This document shows positions 7,419 to 16,568 of a DNA stretch of 64,000 nucleotides, one piece after another. The stretch spans positions 4,712,001 through 4,776,000 of the forward strand of contig OY761542.1 of NCBI GenBank assembly GCA_963664635.1, written 5' to 3'. Position numbers and translations under genes: made by a program. This DNA is from VXNE01 sp963664635 (GTDB lineage Bacteria > Pseudomonadota > Gammaproteobacteria > Pseudomonadales > Azotimanducaceae). Positions within the stretch are counted from its first letter, which is position 1; each line of letters starts with the position of its first letter. The notes under the pieces were generated by a model. The model was not told the DNA's origin and did not search any database. It saw only the letters and a list, made by a program, of their open reading frames with translations.

Positions 7419-10400
7419 ATGCCATACCGGACGACATTTCCCGTCCTGCTGGTTGGGCTCTGCATGGCGTACGCGTCCGCCGGGTATGCGCAGCCAGTCG
7501 AGGAATCCGATCCGGCGCCCGAGACCGACGCGGCGGCCGAGGCCGCCGCGGAAGACCCGTCTCCCGAGGCCGGTCCCACCGAGGAGATCGTCGTCACGGG
7601 ATCCCGCATCCGTCGCAACGAATTCTCGAGCGCGTCCCCGATCACCGTCATCACGAGCGAGACGTCCGCCCTCGCCGGCCTGCTCAGCTCCGCCGACATC
7701 CTGCAGACTTCGACGGTCGCCGCCGGCCAGCAGATCGACAACTCGTTCTCCGGGTTCGTCACCGACGGCGGACCGGGCGCGCGGTCCGTTTCCCTGCGCG
7801 GTTTGGGCGCCCAGCGCACGCTGGTACTCGTGAACGGCAAGCGGTGGGGGCCGTCCGGCGTACGCGGGACCACCAACTCCGTGGACCTGACCGCCGTGCC
7901 GAGTTCCGTCGTCGGCCGCTACGAGATCCTGAAGGACGGCGCCTCCTCGATCTACGGCGCGGACGCCATCGCCGGCGTGGTCAACGTCATCACCCGCGAG
8001 CGCATCGAGGGATTCCAGCTCAACCTGCAGGGCGCGGCACCGCGCCGCGGCTCTCCGGAGGACGTCGGTGTCGACGCGACCTGGGGCACGGTCGGCGACA
8101 CCTGGTCGTTCAACATCTCGGCGAACTACTCGAACACCCGGGAGATGACCCGCAACGACCGGGACTGGTCGCGATGCGACATGCGCCCGCGCCGTACGGA
8201 CCAGGACGGCGACGGCGTGATCGACAACACCCATCCCGAGACCGGCGAGCTCCTGTGCTTCGGTTTCCCGCACGGTTTCGCCGTCTCGCCGTTCGGCTGG
8301 GCGCGCTACGAGCCGAGCCTCGGGGCACCGCATCCGAACCATCCGCACTTCGATCCCGGCATCGCCGGCTTCGGCATCCCCTACTTCACGCGGGTTCCGC
8401 TGCACGGAACGGACCCCCGGGACGGCGATCCCTTCTTCGACAACGAAGGCGCCTTCTACCGCGACGAGCGTGGCCCGGGGGTCTACCAGCTCGTGCCCGA
8501 CATCGAGCTCTACTCGGTGACGTCCTTCGCCGACCGGGATTTCGAGATCGCCGACCGCGGCGCCAACGCGTACTACGAGTTTTTCTACAACCACCGCTCG
8601 TTCGAGAGCTCGTCCGGCTACCGGCAGTTCTTCCCGAGCGTACCGAGGACGAACCCCACCAACCCGTTCGGCGTCCACGGTCCCCTGGCCGGCTTCGGAG
8701 GGTTCAACGTACTGCCGGTCCTGCCGACCTACGAGCTCCTCGACCCCTACAGCAGCGTCGACGTCGACCGGGTCAACCTGTTCGTCGGGCTCACCGGGGA
8801 CCTGACCGAGTCCTGGAGCTACGACGCCCACGTGGGCTATAGCTGGTCCGAGGGCACGTACGGAGGCGAGCAGTTCCTGGACGATCGCGTGCGGGCTTCG
8901 CTCAACGCGACGCTGGACGCGAACGGCAACCTCGTCTGCGCCGACAACTCCATTGCCGGGTGCGTACCGGCGAATCTCTTCACGGAGGACGCCCTCCTGC
9001 GCGGGCGGCTGCCGGCCGAAGTGCTGGACTTCCTCACCCACGACGCCGAGGGCGAGACCACGTACAAGAGCTACCAGCTCGCCGGCTACGTGACGGGCAC
9101 GCTGTTCCAGATGCCGAACAACGAACCCGTCAGCGCCGTGTTCGGCCTCGAGTACCGCAACGAGGACATCCACGACGCGCCCGACCCGGAGGGACGGCGC
9201 AACAACTACTGGGGGTTCACCTCCGCCGGGATCACCAGCGGGGACGACACGGTCACGGAGCTCTTCACGGAGATCGAGGTTCCGCTGGTGCGGGGCGTCC
9301 CGCTGGTCGAGGAGTTCACCGTGAATGCGTCCGGGCGCTGGACGGACTACGACTCGTACGGCGACGACACCACCTACCGGCTCGCCGTGGACTACCAGGT
9401 CGGCGCCGAGGTGCGGCTGCGCGGCACGTGGGGCACTTCGTTCCGCGCGCCGGACCTCTACGAACAGTTCCTCGCCAACCAGCGGGGATTCAACTCGGGG
9501 TTTGCCGACCCGTGCGTGAACTATGGGGAGTTGTACGAGCCCGGGGACGTGGTGTACGACAACTGCGCCGCCGAGGGACTCCCGCCGGACCTCGGATCCG
9601 AGGGCGTACCCAGCATCGAGAGCATCATCGGGGGCAATCCCGGTCTGCTGGCGGAAACGTCGGACTCCTGGACGGGCGGGGTGGTCTACCAGCCCGCGGC
9701 GATCGGCCTGTCGGTGGCGGTGAGCTGGTTCGACATCGCGCTCGAGGAGACCGTCTCCGACCCCTCGGTCGGCTATGTCCTCGGCACCTGTTACACCTCC
9801 GCCGGTCGCTCAAGCGCCTGGTGCGACCGCGTAGGAGCGCGCGACCAGATGGGCTTCATCACCGAGGCCGACGCGTCCCTCGTCAACGTCGGCAAGCGCG
9901 TCAGCCGGGGTTACGACATCGACTTCCTGTACGAGAAGGAGTTCCCGACGTTCGACCTGACGGTCGACGGCACGGTGACGCGTCTGAAGGAACACCGCGT
10001 GGAACTCTTCGACGAGGTCTGGGACAACGTCGGGCACTGGGGATATCCGGAATGGTCCGCCGCACTCGACCTGCGCATCGACTACCGGGACTGGACGGTC
10101 TTCTGGCGCACGAGCTTCATCGGCGACACGGCGGAGGATCCGGTGTTCGACCCGGACACGACCAACAGCGACCGGGTGCACGTCACCAAGGACAAGCTCT
10201 ACCACACCGTCTCGGCACGCTGGCGCAATCCGGACTGGGACGTGATCGCCACCGTGCGCAACGTGTTCGACAAGGATCCGCCGGGCGTCGGGGACGGCGT
10301 GCCCCGCAACGAGACCAGCCGGATATTCAACACGCTGCCGGGCGTCGGCTACCCACTTTTCGGGCGCGTCTTCGTCGTGCAGGTCGCGCGGCGCTTCTGA
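7419..10400 (+). CDS. TonB-dependent outer-membrane receptor
   Basis: A 993-residue receptor. The ATG at 7419 is chosen because GGAGG lies 8 bp upstream; the GTG at 7404 overlaps that site. A signal peptide (residues 1-24, ending near AGYAQ) is followed by an acidic Ala/Glu-rich stretch, then the plug start EEIVVTGSRIRRNEF. The plug carries the usual LRGLG and LVNGKRW segments and AGVVNVITR. The remainder is a beta barrel ending in phenylalanine (VVQVARRF), as expected for BAM-dependent insertion. It imports a substrate using TonB/ExbBD energy. The next gene, 3 bp downstream, encodes an exported S9 peptidase, suggesting peptides or a peptide-linked ligand. The ligand itself is unknown. Confidence 0.92.
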   Translation: MPYRTTFPVLLVGLCMAYASAGYAQPVEESDPAPETDAAAEAAAEDPSPEAGPTEEIVVTGSRIRRNEFSSASPITVITSETSALAGLLSSADILQTSTVAAGQQIDNSFSGFVTDGGPGARSVSLRGLGAQRTLVLVNGKRWGPSGVRGTTNSVDLTAVPSSVVGRYEILKDGASSIYGADAIAGVVNVITRERIEGFQLNLQGAAPRRGSPEDVGVDATWGTVGDTWSFNISANYSNTREMTRNDRDWSRCDMRPRRTDQDGDGVIDNTHPETGELLCFGFPHGFAVSPFGWARYEPSLGAPHPNHPHFDPGIAGFGIPYFTRVPLHGTDPRDGDPFFDNEGAFYRDERGPGVYQLVPDIELYSVTSFADRDFEIADRGANAYYEFFYNHRSFESSSGYRQFFPSVPRTNPTNPFGVHGPLAGFGGFNVLPVLPTYELLDPYSSVDVDRVNLFVGLTGDLTESWSYDAHVGYSWSEGTYGGEQFLDDRVRASLNATLDANGNLVCADNSIAGCVPANLFTEDALLRGRLPAEVLDFLTHDAEGETTYKSYQLAGYVTGTLFQMPNNEPVSAVFGLEYRNEDIHDAPDPEGRRNNYWGFTSAGITSGDDTVTELFTEIEVPLVRGVPLVEEFTVNASGRWTDYDSYGDDTTYRLAVDYQVGAEVRLRGTWGTSFRAPDLYEQFLANQRGFNSGFADPCVNYGELYEPGDVVYDNCAAEGLPPDLGSEGVPSIESIIGGNPGLLAETSDSWTGGVVYQPAAIGLSVAVSWFDIALEETVSDPSVGYVLGTCYTSAGRSSAWCDRVGARDQMGFITEADASLVNVGKRVSRGYDIDFLYEKEFPTFDLTVDGTVTRLKEHRVELFDEVWDNVGHWGYPEWSAALDLRIDYRDWTVFWRTSFIGDTAEDPVFDPDTTNSDRVHVTKDKLYHTVSARWRNPDWDVIATVRNVFDKDPPGVGDGVPRNETSRIFNTLPGVGYPLFGRVFVVQVARRF

Positions 10401-10403
10401 GAC

Positions 10404-12329
10404 ATGAAGCACCGCCTGATCCCGCCAGTCGTCGCGGCGGTCGTGTTCTCCCTCGCGGCCGGCATGCCGGCCGCGGCCGAGCCCATCCCCATGAGCGCCT
10501 GGATTCACGATCCCGTGATCGACAGCGTGGACGTGAGCCCCGATGGCAAGCGACTGGTCGCGCTTACGCTCGCCGACGTCAACGCGCCGCCCGACGTCAC
10601 CGTGTGGCGGACGGAGGACCTCTCCGCCCAGCCGCTGCGATTCCGGCCTCCGGACGTGAAGGCGCGCGCGGTGTTCTGGCTGAACGACGCGCGGCTGCTG
10701 GTCGTCGGGCGGCAGAAATTCGACATCCGCGCCGGGGGGCGCCCGACCCGCTGGTTCCGGGAGAAGGCCTACCTCTACGACGTACCGGGTGACGGGAAGG
10801 GGACGGAGCTGTTCCGCAACCGGGACATCTTCGGCGTGCGCATCTTCAACCTGCTCCCGCAGGACAAGGACAGGGTGCTCGTCGAAGTGACCAACCTCGA
10901 GTTCGCCGCGGACCTCTACGAAGTCGACCTGGAGAGCTACAACTCCAAGCGCATCTACCGCGGCGCCAGCAACCAGGCCATCTTCGGCGACGTCCGGGGC
11001 GCCGTGCGGGGCCGGCAGGAAATCGAGGGCAGCGGCGACGACATCCACATCCGCTTCTCGTACCGCCACCCCGAGACCGACAGGTGGGAAGAACACCACA
11101 GCCTCTACGCCGCCCACAGGGAAGGCATGCAGCCCGTCGGCTTCGACCCGGACGGGCGGCGCGTGTACATGCGCGACGACACGGGGCGCGACAAGGCCGT
11201 GATCCGTACCTACGACCTCATCACACGCGAGCTCGGGGAGCCTCTTTTCGGCGGCGGCAACATCGAGGCGGCCGGGATCATGACGGCCACCAATCCGGAG
11301 GACTTCGGACAGGTCGTGGGCTTCACCGGCTTCGCCGCGGGGATCGTGCGCGAGTACACGGAGCCCAAGCGCAGGTCGTTGCAGGAACGGCTCGCCGCGG
11401 CGCTCCCGGCAGGCATGGTCCACCAGTGGGTGTCGATGTCGGACGACCTGACCGTCATCGTCGTGCGCTCTTCGGGCCCGCGCGAGGCCGGCCTCTACCA
11501 CCTGCTGGTCAACGGCAGCCAGCTCGTCCCCCTCGGCCGCAGCTTCCCGCACCTCGTGCCGGAGAAGCTCTCGGACATGACGTTCGTGACCTACGAGGCC
11601 CGCGACGGCATGGAGATCCCCGCGTTCCTGACCATTCCACGCGAGGGCAAGCGGCCGTTTCCCGCCGTCGTGCTGCCGCACGGCGGCCCGTGGGCCAGGG
11701 ACTTCCTTGGCTGGGATCGCTGGGCCCAGTTTCTGGCCAACCGCGGCTACGTCGTGCTGCAGCCGCAGTACCGGGGGTCCGAGGGGTTCGGCCAGGCACT
11801 GTGGCGCGCGGGAGACCGGGAGTGGGGCCAGAAGATGCAGGACGACAAGGACGACGGCGCACGGTGGCTGGTCGAGGAGGGCATCGCCGCCGCCGACCGC
11901 ATCGCCATCTTCGGCTACTCCTACGGCGGCTACGCGGCCATGGCGGCGAGCGTCCGGCCCGACTCGCCGTACCAGTGCGCAGTCGCCGGCGCCGGGCTGT
12001 CGGAGCTGCGGACATTCGACAAGATCACGTTCCGATCGCCGTTCAACCGCGAGTACCAGAACCCCACGATCGGCGGCCTGTCGCCCCTCGACCACGTGAA
12101 AGAAGCGACGATCCCGATCTACATCTTCCACGGCGACCGCGACCAGCGCGTGCCCATCGAGCAGTCGCGCAAGTTCGCCAACGCGTTGAAGCGCGCCGGG
12201 AAGGACGTGAAGTACGAGGAGATCGTGGATCTCTGGCACAGCCTGCCCTGGTGGCCGCAGCACCACCTCGCCATGCTGTCGTCGCTGGAGGACTACTTGG
12301 CCAACGACTGCGGGCCCGGCGGGCTGTAG
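10404..12329 (+). CDS. Exported S9-family (prolyl oligopeptidase-type) peptidase
   Basis: A 641-residue serine peptidase with an N-terminal signal peptide (residues 1-26), a propeller-like N-terminal half and a C-terminal alpha/beta hydrolase domain. The catalytic serine lies in GYSYGG (about residue 507), the aspartate in HGDRDQRVP (about 577) and the histidine in DLWHSLPWW (about 612). The segment LPHGGPWARD forms the oxyanion region. It cleaves peptides in the periplasm, and the 3-bp spacing after the TonB-receptor gene implies one operon for peptide uptake and processing. The stop codon TAG is the first part of a GTAGGGG palindromic repeat. Confidence 0.9.
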   Translation: MKHRLIPPVVAAVVFSLAAGMPAAAEPIPMSAWIHDPVIDSVDVSPDGKRLVALTLADVNAPPDVTVWRTEDLSAQPLRFRPPDVKARAVFWLNDARLLVVGRQKFDIRAGGRPTRWFREKAYLYDVPGDGKGTELFRNRDIFGVRIFNLLPQDKDRVLVEVTNLEFAADLYEVDLESYNSKRIYRGASNQAIFGDVRGAVRGRQEIEGSGDDIHIRFSYRHPETDRWEEHHSLYAAHREGMQPVGFDPDGRRVYMRDDTGRDKAVIRTYDLITRELGEPLFGGGNIEAAGIMTATNPEDFGQVVGFTGFAAGIVREYTEPKRRSLQERLAAALPAGMVHQWVSMSDDLTVIVVRSSGPREAGLYHLLVNGSQLVPLGRSFPHLVPEKLSDMTFVTYEARDGMEIPAFLTIPREGKRPFPAVVLPHGGPWARDFLGWDRWAQFLANRGYVVLQPQYRGSEGFGQALWRAGDREWGQKMQDDKDDGARWLVEEGIAAADRIAIFGYSYGGYAAMAASVRPDSPYQCAVAGAGLSELRTFDKITFRSPFNREYQNPTIGGLSPLDHVKEATIPIYIFHGDRDQRVPIEQSRKFANALKRAGKDVKYEEIVDLWHSLPWWPQHHLAMLSSLEDYLANDCGPGGL

Positions 12330-12403
12330 GGGACGGGCTTGTCCCGTCCCGTCTCGATTGCGTGCATGGCCTCGACACGGGCGACGACAAGCGTCGCCCC
12401 TAC
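12326..12403. repeat. REPIN-like inverted pair of GTAGGGG palindromes (copy 1)
   Basis: The left half begins GTAGGGG and forms the hairpin ACGGG-CTTG-TCCCGT. The right half forms a second hairpin around GCGACGACAAGCGTCGC and ends CCCCTAC, the inverse of the left head. The left TAG is the stop codon of the S9 peptidase. Confidence 0.75.
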
Positions 12404-12429
12404 ACCTCGCGTCGCCGGGGCAGGGCGGT

Positions 12430-12480
12430 GTAGGGGACGGGCTTGTCCCGTCCCGGCGCGACCTGCGGTCGCACCCCTAC
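12430..12480. repeat. REPIN-like inverted pair of GTAGGGG palindromes (copy 2)
   Basis: Same left hairpin as copy 1, directly followed by a GCGACC-TGC-GGTCGC hairpin that ends CCCCTAC. Read on the minus strand, the right end supplies the TAG stop codon of the PQQ dehydrogenase. Together with copy 1 it fills the space between two convergent genes. Confidence 0.75.
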
Positions 12481-14603
12481 GGGCCGCGCATGGGCCCCAC
12501 CGGCGGTGCGTCGATGAGCCCGAGTCCAACCCGGGCGCGCTGGCGGATGTAGTGCTTCAGGGCCTCCATGTGGGCGTCCGAGAGGCTCGGGAAGCCGGGC
12601 ATGCCGTTCTCGACCAGCGTCCCTCCCCGCACGATGTCCTCGAGCGCCCCATCGGAGAGCATGATGGGAGACGCACGGAGATCGGGGGCGGCGCCACCCG
12701 AAATCGCTTCGAGCCCGTGGCAGATCAGGCAGTTGCCGTACACCTCCGCACCGTAGAGGGCCGTCGCGTCGTCGATCTCGAACGCGGGATCGGCCAGGGG
12801 CGCCGGCGGGGCGGGCGGCGGCGAGGCGGGCATCTCCGCTTCGCCTTCGAGCGAGAACGCCAGCACGCGGCGCGGATGAGCCCCGTATGCCCAGCCGAGC
12901 TCGTAGCTGTCGTTCGAGCCGCTGACGGCATACACCGAACCCCACCCGACCAGCAGCGCGATGTACTGCCGGCCGCCGATCGCGTACGTGATGGGCGGAG
13001 CGGCGACCCCGACCCCCACGGGCTGCCGCCACAGGACCTCGCCCGTCGCCGCGTGGTAGGCCACGAGATCCCCCTGGGGGGTGCCCTGGAACACCAGGTC
13101 CCCGGCGGTCGTCAGCGTGCCCGGATTCCAGGAGATCTCGAGCGGCACTTCCCACACCTGTTCCTGCTTTACCGGATCCCAGGCCTGCAGCGTGCCCTTC
13201 GGCTGCCCCGCCGCCGGCTCCACCAGCAGGCCCAATACGCCGAGGCCCTCCTTGGGCACGGGCGCCTGCCAGTTCGGAGACTTCCAGAGCGCGATGTCGA
13301 TCCCGTCGTCCGAGAACGAATACGTTTCGTGGATCGTGGGGATGTAGACTAGGCCGTGCTCGGGATTGAAGGCCATCGACGGCCAGTTGTGCGCCCCGAG
13401 GGGCCCGGGTGCGACGAGCACCGGGCCGCCGTGGGGATAACGGGCGCCCGGCATCTCCACCGGGCGGCCCGTCTCGAGGTCCACGTGACTCGCCCAGTTC
13501 ACCTCGGTGATCGGTTCGGCGGAGATCAGCCTGCCGTCGCTCCGGTCGATCACGTAGAAGAAACCGTTCTTCGGCGCGTGCATGAGCGCCTTGACGTCCC
13601 GGCCGCCGATCCGCAGGTCCGCCAGGACGATGTCCATGTTGGAGTTGTAGTCCCAGGTCTCGCCCGGCGTCGTCTGGTAGTGCCAGCGGTACTCGCCGGT
13701 GTCGGCGTCGAGGGCGAGCACGGAGCACAGGAACAGGTTGTCGCCCCCGCCCGGACTGCGGATCTTCTGGTTCCAGGGAGACCCGTTGCCGGTGCCGATG
13801 TAGACGGCGTTGAACTCCGGGTCGTAGGTCATGCCGTGCCACGAGTTGCCGCCGCCCCCGACGTTCCACCACTCGCCGGTCCAGGTCTCCGCCGCCATCT
13901 CCATCGCGGCGTTCTCGAAGCCGTCGGCGGGGTTGCCCGGGACGATGTAGAACCGCCATGCCTGCTGCCCCGTCTCCGCGTCATAGGCGGTGACGTAGCC
14001 GCGCGCCGGGCCATGCTCGGTACCGCCGTTGCCGATCAGCACCTTGCCCCGGAACGCCTTCGGCGCCCCGGTGATGTACATGGCCTTGGACGGGTCGATG
14101 GTGGTGGCCGTCCAGACCTCCCTGCCCGTCGCCGTCTCCAGTGCGATCAGGCGCCCGTCCACGGTCCCGAAGTAGACCTTGTCGCCCCACAGCGCCATGC
14201 CCCGGCTGCCGTGCACGAAAGCGATGCGCATCCGGTGGGCCGCATGCTTCGTCACCTGGGGGTCGTAGGTCCACAGGAGTTCGCCGGTGACCGCATCCAC
14301 GGCGCGGGCGATGTTGCGCGAGCCGACGAAGTACATCACGCCGTCCGCCACCAGCGGCGTGGAGACCAGCCCCACCGCGTCCGGCAGGTCCAGGTGCCAA
14401 TCGAGCTTGAGTTGCGCGACGTTCTCGCTGTCGACCTGGTCGAGCGGAGCGAAGCGCTGCTCGTTGTGGTTGCGGCCGTAGGTGAGCCACTCGGCGGTGT
14501 TGTTCGCGTCGGCGATCGCCGCATCGTCGATGGTGCGGGCATCCGCTCCGCCGACGCACGCCATCCCCGAGGCGCAGAGCACGACCCACGCTGCCCGATT
14601 CAT
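12477..14603 (-). CDS. PQQ-dependent quinohaemoprotein alcohol dehydrogenase
   Basis: A 708-residue periplasmic enzyme. The ATG at 14603 follows a GGGGAGGGG site, and a signal peptide covers about residues 1-23. An eight-bladed PQQ propeller is indicated by repeated blade-end patterns such as DAVTGELLWTYD, ETATGREVWTATT and DADTGEYRWHYQT, plus GGGGNSWHGMTYDPE. The C-terminus carries one haem-c site, CLICH, about 75 residues from the end. The family oxidises alcohols or aldehydes and passes electrons through haem to the respiratory chain. In the place where many methanol/ethanol dehydrogenases have an adjacent Cys-Cys disulfide, this protein reads HRMRIAFVHGSRG with no cysteine pair. No PQQ biosynthesis genes are in the window. 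Confidence 0.9.
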   Translation of the reverse strand: MNRAAWVVLCASGMACVGGADARTIDDAAIADANNTAEWLTYGRNHNEQRFAPLDQVDSENVAQLKLDWHLDLPDAVGLVSTPLVADGVMYFVGSRNIARAVDAVTGELLWTYDPQVTKHAAHRMRIAFVHGSRGMALWGDKVYFGTVDGRLIALETATGREVWTATTIDPSKAMYITGAPKAFRGKVLIGNGGTEHGPARGYVTAYDAETGQQAWRFYIVPGNPADGFENAAMEMAAETWTGEWWNVGGGGNSWHGMTYDPEFNAVYIGTGNGSPWNQKIRSPGGGDNLFLCSVLALDADTGEYRWHYQTTPGETWDYNSNMDIVLADLRIGGRDVKALMHAPKNGFFYVIDRSDGRLISAEPITEVNWASHVDLETGRPVEMPGARYPHGGPVLVAPGPLGAHNWPSMAFNPEHGLVYIPTIHETYSFSDDGIDIALWKSPNWQAPVPKEGLGVLGLLVEPAAGQPKGTLQAWDPVKQEQVWEVPLEISWNPGTLTTAGDLVFQGTPQGDLVAYHAATGEVLWRQPVGVGVAAPPITYAIGGRQYIALLVGWGSVYAVSGSNDSYELGWAYGAHPRRVLAFSLEGEAEMPASPPPAPPAPLADPAFEIDDATALYGAEVYGNCLICHGLEAISGGAAPDLRASPIMLSDGALEDIVRGGTLVENGMPGFPSLSDAHMEALKHYIRQRARVGLGLIDAPPVGPMRGP

Positions 14604-14770
14604 GTGAAACCCCTCCCCGATCAGCCGCAAGTGACGCTACTGCTCGGACTTGCGGGTGTAAAGCCCCGTGGCCGCGAACCTCCCACGGGAACCCGCGGAC
14701 ACCCGCCGGCGCGAATGACGCCAATCCACCCTCGCTGTAAGCTGCCGAAGGAAGAGGTGCGGGCGCCGCC

Positions 14771-16508
14771 ATGCTCGATCCGGATGACGTTGCACGTCAA
14801 CTGCGACTCGGCGAAGACAGCCGTTGGGCGTTCAAGCAGGTCGTCTTTGCCGGCGACCGGCCGACCCGGCCTCGCCAGCAGGAGCTCGCCGACGAACTCG
14901 CTGCTTTCGCCAACTCCAACGGCGGCGTGATGCTCTGCGGGGTCACCGACGACGGGGACCGTGCAGGGGCTGTCCCGCGCCCGCCTCGATGCGCTCGAGC
15001 GTCTGGTCGTCGAGGCTTGTACCGACGTCATAAAGCCGGCCATCGACATCGCAACCCACCGCCTGGAGGTAGACCACAAGCCGTTGCTGGCCATTCGCGT
15101 GGAACGGGGCTACGCGCTTCACGACAGCCCGGGAGGGAGCTATCGCCGTGTCGGCAGCTCCACACGCCGCATGACGAGCGACGAACGCCTGCGGTTGTCG
15201 GAACGGCGCTCCCAGGCCCGTTTCCTCTGGTTCGACAAGCAGCCGGTGCCGCGGACCGGATTCCGGACGCTCGACGAATCCCTGTGGAAGCCGCTCCTGA
15301 GCGCGGCGGGCCGGTCGGACCCGGAGACGGCGCTCGAGAAGCTGGCGCTGCTCACCCTCGACGAGGGCGGCGCAATGCGCGCGACTGTCGCCGGCGTGCT
15401 GCTGTGCGCCGCCGCCCCGCAGGAGTGGCTGCCCAACGCCTGCATTACGGCCACCCTCTACACGGGCAACGATCGCGCCTCCAGCCAGCTCGACGCGCAG
15501 GACATCGCCGGTCCGTTGCCACGCCAGGTCGCCGACGCGATGACCTTCCTCATGCGCAACATGCGGGTCGGGGCACACAAGAGTCCCGCGCGCACCGAGC
15601 TGCCCCAGTACAGCGAACAGGCGCTTTTCGAGGCCGTCGTCAACGCCGTCGCCCACCGGGACTACTCCATCGCGGGCAGCCGCATCCGACTGTCGATGTT
15701 CGCCAACCGTCTCGAGATCAACTCTCCCGGGGGACTCCCCAACAACCTGACGATCGAGGGGATGGCCGCGCGGCAGGCGACACGCAACGAGGCCATCGCT
15801 TCGTTGCTCGGCCGCGTGCCCGTCGCCAACATTCCCGGCTCCAGCGCAAGGCGGTTCTTCATGGAGCGTCGGGGTGACGGCGTGCCGGTCATCATGCGCG
15901 AGACGCAAGCTCTTGGCGGCAAGCTGCCGACCTATCTGCTGCACGACGAATCCGACCTGTTCCTGACGATCCCCGCGGCGACCACCGAGCCGTCTCCCGC
16001 CGCGGTGACGGTGACGGTGCGTCAAGGAGACCGTCCGGTCGCCGGCGCGTCCGTGCTGGCCCTGTTTCCGAACGCCACCTACCAGCAGGGCACGACGGAC
16101 GCCCGGGGCGAAGCCGCCCTGTCCCTGTACGCGACGCACCTGCCCATGACGGTTTTCGTTGCCGTTCCGAACTGTCGGGCGCATGTCGAGCGTGGCTGGA
16201 CGCCGGCGCTCGGCGCCCTTGCGGTCCCGCTCGCGCCGCGGCCCGGAGGCGGAGCCATCGTCTTTCCCGAGGCCACGGGTACCGTTCCCGGATTGCGCGG
16301 CCGACTCAATCCCGTCAGGGACGACCACGACCGAACGTATCTCTACGCGTCGAACATCGCCATCAACGGCGGCGAAGCGCAACCGGTGCACTTTCGTTTC
16401 GGAGAAGAGATGCGGCTAACCGACGCCGACGGCCACGACATGGCGGTTCGGGTCACGGACATCGTCGGGCGCTCGGCGCTCGTCGAGTACCGAGCCTTCC
16501 CGAGTTAG
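14771..16508 (+). CDS. AlbA_2 / GHKL-ATPase protein with extra C-terminal domain, apparent frameshift
   Basis: Frame 2 from the ATG at 14771 encodes a Schlafen-type AlbA_2 domain start (RWAFKQVVF, ANSNGGVMLCGVTDDG). At the GGGG run 14954-14957 homology moves to frame 3, which continues (TVQGLSRARLDALERLVVE) to 16508. Removing one G restores a single protein of about 578 residues. The middle part has the GHKL ATP-binding motif EAVVNAVAHRDYS and SPGGLPNN. Such proteins are predicted nucleic-acid-linked regulators or defence factors. Unusually, the last 150 or so residues add an Ig-like/carboxypeptidase-regulatory-like segment (VTVTVRQGDRPVAGASVLAL) and a basic tail. The frameshift could be a sequencing error, inactivation or programmed; the sequence does not decide. 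Confidence 0.7.
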
Positions 16509-16568
16509 ACAACCCACCGCGAACCTCCGTACACTCCCCCGCCGGTGTCAGTGCCTTGGGGGAGGACG

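Noticed and set aside
9810..12266. An 818-residue minus-strand open frame
   Set aside because: Antisense to the TonB receptor and S9 peptidase genes; no motif, signal or ribosome site.
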